Source of the DNA: an uncultured Treponema sp.
GTDB lineage: Bacteria; Spirochaetota; Spirochaetia; Treponematales; Treponemataceae
Length of the DNA: 14,885 bases
Reading direction: 5' to 3'
Assembly: GCA_937892225.1 (NCBI GenBank)
Contig: CALAUH010000146.1
Span: forward strand, 1-14,885
Shown: piece after piece, positions 14,605 through 14,885 of the stretch
How the letters are laid out: the number at the start of each line of letters is the position of its first letter
How positions within the stretch are numbered: the stretch's first letter is position 1
Notes under the pieces: generated by a model
The model's database searches: none
The model's input: the letters and a program-made list of their open reading frames with translations, nothing else
What the model was told of the DNA's origin: nothing
Made by a program: the position numbers and the translations under genes

Positions 14605-14885
14605 CGAAGAAGAATGGCAAAAAGATTCCGGGAGGAACTACAATGCCGAAAACAATGACGGAGAAATCCAAAAAGAAAGAAAGAGTTTCAATCCTAATTT
14701 CAATGACGAAAATAGGGTAGTAAGAAACAATGCTGATCCTTCGGCTAAACGTCCGAGAAGAAGAATCGGCGAATCCACCCGTTTTAATATGGAGAACGAC
14801 GGCGAATACCAGAACAATCGTCCGTATCGTCCGAATAACCGCTACAACAACGGCGGCTATGACAACAACAATGGTGGTGGCTACA
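14594..14885 (+). CDS. Partial gene: Bacteroidetes-like protein with a disordered N/R/Y/G-rich N-terminus
   Basis: Open from an ATG at 14594 to the window edge (97 codons, 3' end missing), with an in-frame TAA just upstream at 14588-14590. It begins MYPNEEEWQKDSGRNYNAEN and passes through RPRRRIGEST to NNRPYRPNNRYNNGGYDNNN. This low-complexity, Asn/Arg/Tyr/Gly-rich style is typical of the extended N-termini of Bacteroidetes rRNA pseudouridine synthases (RluB/RsuA type), whose catalytic domain would lie beyond the edge. There is no Shine-Dalgarno sequence and the leader is AT-rich, as usual in Bacteroidetes. Codons (GGC, CCG, TAC, GAC, ACC) are more GC-ending than in the lipoproteins just upstream. 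Assignment to a pseudouridine synthase is inferred from the N-terminal style only. Confidence 0.5.
   Translation, partial: MYPNEEEWQKDSGRNYNAENNDGEIQKERKSFNPNFNDENRVVRNNADPSAKRPRRRIGESTRFNMENDGEYQNNRPYRPNNRYNNGGYDNNNGGGY

Noticed and set aside
1..14885. CRISPR array, tRNA or rRNA genes, integrase or transposase genes
   Set aside because: No regularly spaced repeats, tRNA-like cloverleaf or recombinase motifs were found by eye on either strand.

Overview
The window looks like a low-GC, double-membrane spirochaete, most probably a gut or rumen Treponema. The signs are lipoproteins with loose spirochaetal lipoboxes, outer-membrane beta-barrels with Phe or Leu C-termini, a tandem pair of TlyC/CorC-type 'hemolysin' genes as in treponemes, a G10 tract upstream of a surface lipoprotein gene, and dominant AGA and AT-rich codon use. 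The genus is inferred from gene content only.

Left end (1-1700): a very AT-rich, coiled-coil-encoding frame on the minus strand is broken by a shift at an A8 run and has lost any clear start, so it is called a pseudogene. It is followed by a dCMP deaminase gene (+) that converges on a GNAT acetyltransferase gene (-).

Purine/membrane operon (1763-9355, +): a -10 box only 6 nt before the purL ATG implies a leaderless transcript. purL (single-chain FGAM synthase with a fused glutaminase) is followed, at near-zero spacing, by a thioredoxin-fold lipoprotein without a CXXC motif and by two overlapping CNNM/CorC transporter-like paralogues.

Minus-strand pair (9356-11050): an RluA-family pseudouridine synthase with a promoter almost at its ATG, then an omptin-family outer-membrane protease that keeps all four catalytic residues but not the basic lipopolysaccharide-binding residues. 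Its stop codon abuts that of the second CNNM gene.

Surface-protein region (11051-14604, +): a strong promoter and structured leader drive a probable major porin-like barrel, which ends in a strong terminator. Next come a GGGGACGG hairpin, an AT palindrome and the G10 tract, then a 542-aa GLUG/beta-helix lipoprotein and a second, truncated paralogue of it.

Right end (14594-14885): the start of a gene with different codon use, no Shine-Dalgarno site and an Asn/Arg/Tyr/Gly-rich N-terminus resembling Bacteroidetes pseudouridine synthases. It cuts off the second lipoprotein, so either the contig is chimeric here or this is a real recombination junction.
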